Source: an uncultured Clostridia bacterium (lineage in GTDB: Bacteria > Bacillota > Clostridia > Oscillospirales > Oscillospiraceae). From it: 7,123 nucleotides of DNA. Below, piece by piece: positions 6,139 to 7,123 of this stretch. The translations under genes were made by a program, and so were the position numbers. Under the pieces are notes generated by a model, which was not told the origin of the DNA, did no database searches, and saw only the letters and a program-made list of their open reading frames with translations. Location of the stretch: the NCBI GenBank assembly GCA_947176425.1, contig CAMWQV010000098.1:1-7123 (forward strand), read 5' to 3'. Positions within the stretch are counted from its first letter, which is position 1. Each line of letters starts with the position of its first letter.

Positions 6139-6185
6139 CATTTTGTAGGCTTATTTAGGATAACACACTGTAGTCCATTTGTCAA
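6139..6185 (-). promoter_or_regulatory. Sigma-A-type promoter with candidate BlaI operator half-sites for the blaI-M56 operon
   Basis: On the minus strand TTGACA (6180-6185) is followed after exactly 17 bases by TATCCT (6157-6162), a perfect -35 and a 4/6 -10. ACTACAGTGTGT lies between the boxes. A second CTACA-containing stretch (CTACAAAATGT) lies downstream of the -10, before the Shine-Dalgarno. The two CTACA half-sites are 25 bases apart. BlaI/MecI/CopY repressors recognise TACA/TGTA dyads, so autorepression at this site is likely. Neither dyad is perfect. Confidence 0.65.
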
Positions 6186-6187
6186 GG

Positions 6188-6236
6188 GGCAAAAAACAAA
6201 TCCCCCTCATCCGAAAAGAAAACGGATAAGGGGGAT
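6188..6236 (-). terminator. Rho-independent terminator of the spoVAC-like gene
   Basis: A 14-bp stem with one mismatch (6223-6236 with 6200-6213) closes a 9-base A-rich loop (plus-strand view). It starts 3 bases past the gene stop. In the minus direction it is followed by TTTGTTTTTTG. It separates the spore gene from the blaI promoter, whose -35 begins about 15 bases further on. Confidence 0.85.
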
Positions 6237-6239
6237 ATC

Positions 6240-6674
6240 TTATAGAAGCATCAAGATCACACCATAAATAACGCTGGCAGTCACGCCGAACACGATCACC
6301 GGTCCGGCAACAGTAAACATTTTAGCCGCCATGCCGGTGATCATGCCTTCGCTTTTAAAGTCGATGGCAGGCGACACCACCGCATTGGCAAATCCGGTAA
6401 TCGGTACCAGTGTTCCGGCCCCGCCGTAGCGTCCCAGTTTGTTATAGAGGTTCAGGCCGGTGAGCAGCGCCGAAAGAAAGACCAGTGTGACCGACATCGC
6501 AGTACCGGCGTCGGTCTTCTCCAGCCCCATGCCCATAAAACCGTCCATGATCAGCTGTCCGATTACGCAGATACCGCCGCCGATTACGAAAGCAAGAGCG
6601 CAGTCCTTGACCAGCGGAGAGCTGTTTGCCCGTTCCTGTACAAATTTTTGATAATCCTGTTTGGATATCTCCAT
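6240..6674 (-). CDS. spoVAC: SpoVAC-type stage V sporulation membrane protein
   Basis: This 144-residue protein is close to the normal SpoVAC length. A short polar N-terminus (EISKQDYQKFVQ) leads into LVKDCALAFVIGGGICVIGQ, then TLVFLSALLTGLNLYNKLG, the signature GAGTLVPITGFANAVVSPAIDFKSEG, and the last membrane segment GPVIVFGVTASVIYGVILML. SpoVA proteins form the inner-membrane channel that loads dipicolinic acid into the developing spore and releases it at germination; SpoVAC in Bacillus behaves as a mechanosensitive channel. The longer N-terminus argues against SpoVAE, which otherwise shares the GAG-VP-TGF motif. The ATG at 6672-6674 is chosen because AAAGGAG (6683-6689) lies 8 bases upstream. 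Upstream ATG (6678-6680) and GTG (6681-6683) codons are too close to, or overlap, that site. spoVAD and spoVAE do not follow, and a terminator comes immediately after. Confidence 0.88.
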   Translation of the reverse strand: MEISKQDYQKFVQERANSSPLVKDCALAFVIGGGICVIGQLIMDGFMGMGLEKTDAGTAMSVTLVFLSALLTGLNLYNKLGRYGGAGTLVPITGFANAVVSPAIDFKSEGMITGMAAKMFTVAGPVIVFGVTASVIYGVILMLL

Positions 6675-6693
6675 ATACATCACTCCTTTGCAC

Positions 6694-6722
6694 TAGTATG
6701 TCCGGCGAAAAGGAGGTTATGC
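6694..6722 (-). promoter_or_regulatory. Sigma-G-like forespore promoter for spoVAC
   Basis: On the minus strand GCATA (6718-6722) is separated by 17 bases from CATACTA (6694-6700). This fits the Bacillus sigma-G pattern GHATR-N17/18-CATNHTA, and spoVA operons are known sigma-G targets. The only concern is distance. A start 6-7 bases past the -10 falls at about 6687-6688, inside the Shine-Dalgarno, giving a very short leader. Confidence 0.55.
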
Positions 6723-6739
6723 AGATACTCTCCAATTCA

Positions 6740-7123
6740 TCAGCTTTTGAAATCGACGTGCTGGACAGTGCCTACTTCGCCGGTCTCTTTGAGATAGACG
6801 CCGGAACGCCGAATCTGTGCGCCCACATTTCCGTGAGAATCGGCGATGGAGTGCTGTGTGGACTGGCTGCCCAGAAAAATTGCGCCGACGTTGGCTTCGG
6901 AGAGCGAAAGCAGCTTTGACGTACCGCCGGAGTTCACCCATACAGACAATTTTGAGAAAATCGCGTCGCCCTCATCAATCCAGCCGTTGCCGTCGTCATC
7001 GTACTGCGCCAGTTCCGCGAAACCGTCCCCGGTACGCGCCCCGAACAGTTCCGTCACGTCGTTAATCTGCCCGTCGCCGTTTTTTTCCAGCGCAAGAAAC
7101 CCGCTGCCGGATGCCAGCTGTGA
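6740..7123 (-). CDS. Protein with EF-hand-like calcium loops, C-terminal part (5' end outside window)
   Basis: The minus-strand frame is open to the right edge, so the gene starts beyond the window; the GTG at 7055-7057 is internal. The visible 127 residues end in TGA at 6740-6742. Two EF-hand-like loops are seen: EKNGDGQINDVTE (about 13-25) and DDDGNGWIDEGD (about 44-55), each followed by a helix or strand (ELFG, IFSKLSVWV). The remainder, with LSLSEANVGAIFLG and a closing VGTVQHVDFKS, matches the general pattern of bacterial proteins carrying the ELFG-x-GDGFAELAQYDDDGNGWID motif, often large and exported. The function of these proteins is not established. The first loop starts with Glu instead of Asp, so its calcium affinity may be altered. 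No hairpin terminator is seen before spoVAC, so some read-through is possible. Confidence 0.75.
   Translation of the reverse strand, partial: SQLASGSGFLALEKNGDGQINDVTELFGARTGDGFAELAQYDDDGNGWIDEGDAIFSKLSVWVNSGGTSKLLSLSEANVGAIFLGSQSTQHSIADSHGNVGAQIRRSGVYLKETGEVGTVQHVDFKS

Noticed and set aside
6711..6919. Plus-strand AGGAGG followed by ATG at 6719 with a 66-codon frame
   Set aside because: Only 2 bases separate AGGAGG from the ATG, and the frame is antisense to the calcium-loop gene and the spoVAC promoter. No domain is visible. The AGGAGG match is probably accidental.

Overview
The window looks like a chromosomal segment of a spore-forming, mid-GC Firmicute, most likely a gut-type Clostridia related to Oscillospiraceae. 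This rests on a SpoVAC-type spore membrane protein, an S-layer-homology (SLH) protein, a BlaI/M56 regulatory pair, a YhaM-family nuclease, strong AGGAGG ribosome binding sites and stem-loop/U-tract terminators. The genus is an inference. No tRNA, rRNA, insertion sequence, CRISPR array or phage gene was seen.

Layout from left to right. (1) Bases 1-825 (+) are the C-terminal end of a secreted SLH protein: an Ig-like segment followed by three SLH repeats. (2) A shared hairpin at 840-873 separates it from a convergent minus-strand cluster read 2856 to 884: a small GTG-started XRE/Cro regulator, a ComF-type phosphoribosyltransferase-fold protein, and a YhaM-type OB-HD 3'-5' exoribonuclease. The nuclease has an odd start region in which a hairpin lies between the Shine-Dalgarno and the ATG. 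(3) Upstream, also on the minus strand, is a two-gene operon (6118 to 2931): a BlaI/MecI-type repressor translationally coupled to a 937-residue BlaR1-like M56 metalloprotease. It has a good sigma-A promoter (TTGACA-N17-TATCCT) with TACA/TGTA half-sites, and an 11-bp perfect terminator hairpin. (4) A single spoVAC gene (6674 to 6240) has its own terminator and a sigma-G-like promoter. No spoVAD or spoVAE follows it. (5) The right edge (7123 to 6740, minus) is the C-terminal end of a protein with two EF-hand-like calcium loops, cut by the window boundary.

The most unusual object is the M56 protein. Its membrane-protease half is normal (four predicted membrane segments, HELTH zinc motif). Its roughly 600-residue outer half shows no sign of the penicillin-binding sensor of BlaR1. 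Instead it has a GLUG-like stretch, three FFSV-type repeats of about 30 residues, a duplicated 80-residue domain separated by a Trp/Asp/Glu-rich linker, and a C-terminal beta-rich domain. The inferred circuit is that an unknown extracellular signal is sensed, the M56 protease is activated, the BlaI-like repressor is cleaved, and its own promoter (perhaps with distant targets) is derepressed. No resistance gene lies in the window.
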